Made by a program: the position numbers and the translations under genes. Below are positions 6,005-6,287 of a stretch of 6,287 bases of DNA, piece after piece (position 1 is the first letter of the stretch; every line of letters starts with the position of its first letter). Below the pieces are notes generated by a model that had not been told where the DNA came from, did no database searches, and saw only the letters and a program-made list of their open reading frames with translations. Source of the DNA: Candidatus Poribacteria bacterium (GTDB lineage: Bacteria; Poribacteria; WGA-4E; PCPOR2b); contig JAPUIP010000829.1 of NCBI GenBank assembly GCA_027296925.1, forward strand, positions 1 through 6,287, in the 5' to 3' direction.

Positions 6005-6287
6005 ATGAAAACTCAACATACCGTCTTCGCCTCCTTGAGCTTGATGCTGTTTTTGCTCGCTGCGTTTGCTGCTCCGGCAGATGATTACTTCAACCGCATC
6101 ACTGTGTTCTCTGACGGTAAGATTACCCGGTTTACTCAGATGCCAATCCGCATCTATATTACGCCGATGCCCGTCGGCATCGAGGGTGTGGACGCTTATC
6201 TGGCGGACCTCCGTTATGCGATGCGAGAATGGGAAATTGCCGCTGACAAAAAAATACAATTCAAAGAAGTGGAGGCGATCGACGCTG
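6005..6287 (+). CDS. Secreted protein, N-terminal part, resembling matrixin-type metalloproteases (runs off the right edge)
   Basis: The frame is open from the ATG at 6005 to the window edge, giving 94 residues. Residues 1-22 are a typical Sec signal peptide: MKTQH, then a hydrophobic core SLSLMLFLLAAFA, with likely cleavage around residues 22-23 before APADD. The mature start contains RFTQMPIRIYITP (42-54), then a helix through LADLRYAMREWEIAADKKI (67-84) and QFKEVEAIDA. That order, 'MPIRIYI' strand, helix with a W, then 'I.F.EV' strand, is how the N-terminal half of matrixin-like (M10-type) catalytic domains often reads. The zinc motif HExxHxxGxxH would lie beyond the edge, so the protease call is inference. 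The ribosome binding site is weak. The frame is also open upstream to 5927 (EPAVYSPKEWLM before the chosen Met), so a GTG start at 5945 cannot be fully excluded, but it would bury the signal peptide. Confidence 0.7.
   Translation, partial: MKTQHTVFASLSLMLFLLAAFAAPADDYFNRITVFSDGKITRFTQMPIRIYITPMPVGIEGVDAYLADLRYAMREWEIAADKKIQFKEVEAIDA

Noticed and set aside
5939..6259. Minus-strand open frame of 106 codons at the right end
   Set aside because: It is opposite the plus-strand gene with a clear signal peptide and has no recognisable motif.

Overview
The window looks like chromosomal DNA from a Gram-negative-type, uncultured-lineage bacterium. My best guess is Candidatus Poribacteria or a close relative. 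That guess rests on a C-terminal tail containing the string NYPNPFNPETWIPYQLA plus a 'GGEGYIV' secreted-protein domain, which I associate from memory with that group; no search was run. A lipobox protein of the TatT family agrees with a diderm envelope. The arrangement is two outward-pointing transcription units separated by a decayed gene.

Left unit (minus strand, positions 2679 down to 1): a membrane-embedded M28-family metallopeptidase with a TTG start, then mobA, then moeA, which runs off the left edge. The genes are separated by only 80-87 bases and have no internal promoter that I can see. A near-consensus sigma-70 promoter (2719-2747) sits just upstream of the peptidase, with an operator-like inverted repeat over its -10 box and start site. 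MobA and MoeA are late enzymes of molybdenum cofactor synthesis: MoeA inserts molybdate and MobA adds GMP. The peptidase has no obvious link to that pathway.

Centre (about 2787-3721, plus strand): a broken gene for a secreted protein. Four consecutive pieces of recognisable protein lie in changing frames, so at least three frameshifts are needed to read it. The last two pieces form a FlgD-like, type IX-like C-terminal tail. The following 275 bases hold an inverted repeat, a C-rich tract with a canonical G-quadruplex pattern on the minus strand, and a very good sigma-70 promoter.

Right unit (plus strand, 3997 to the right edge): a tandem universal stress protein, a TatT-type lipoprotein (the periplasmic partner of TRAP transporters), possibly a small overlapping ORF, and the start of a secreted protein whose N-terminal half resembles matrixin-type zinc metalloproteases. 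Pairing of a universal stress protein with a TRAP component recalls the TeaD/TeaABC system, but no transporter membrane subunit is in view.

I see no tRNA, rRNA, CRISPR array, insertion sequence or integrase. I found no strong case for a wholly new system. The most notable points are the split-active-site membrane M28 peptidase, the multi-frameshift sorting-domain gene, the stress protein/TatT/matrixin-like cluster and the regulatory sites.
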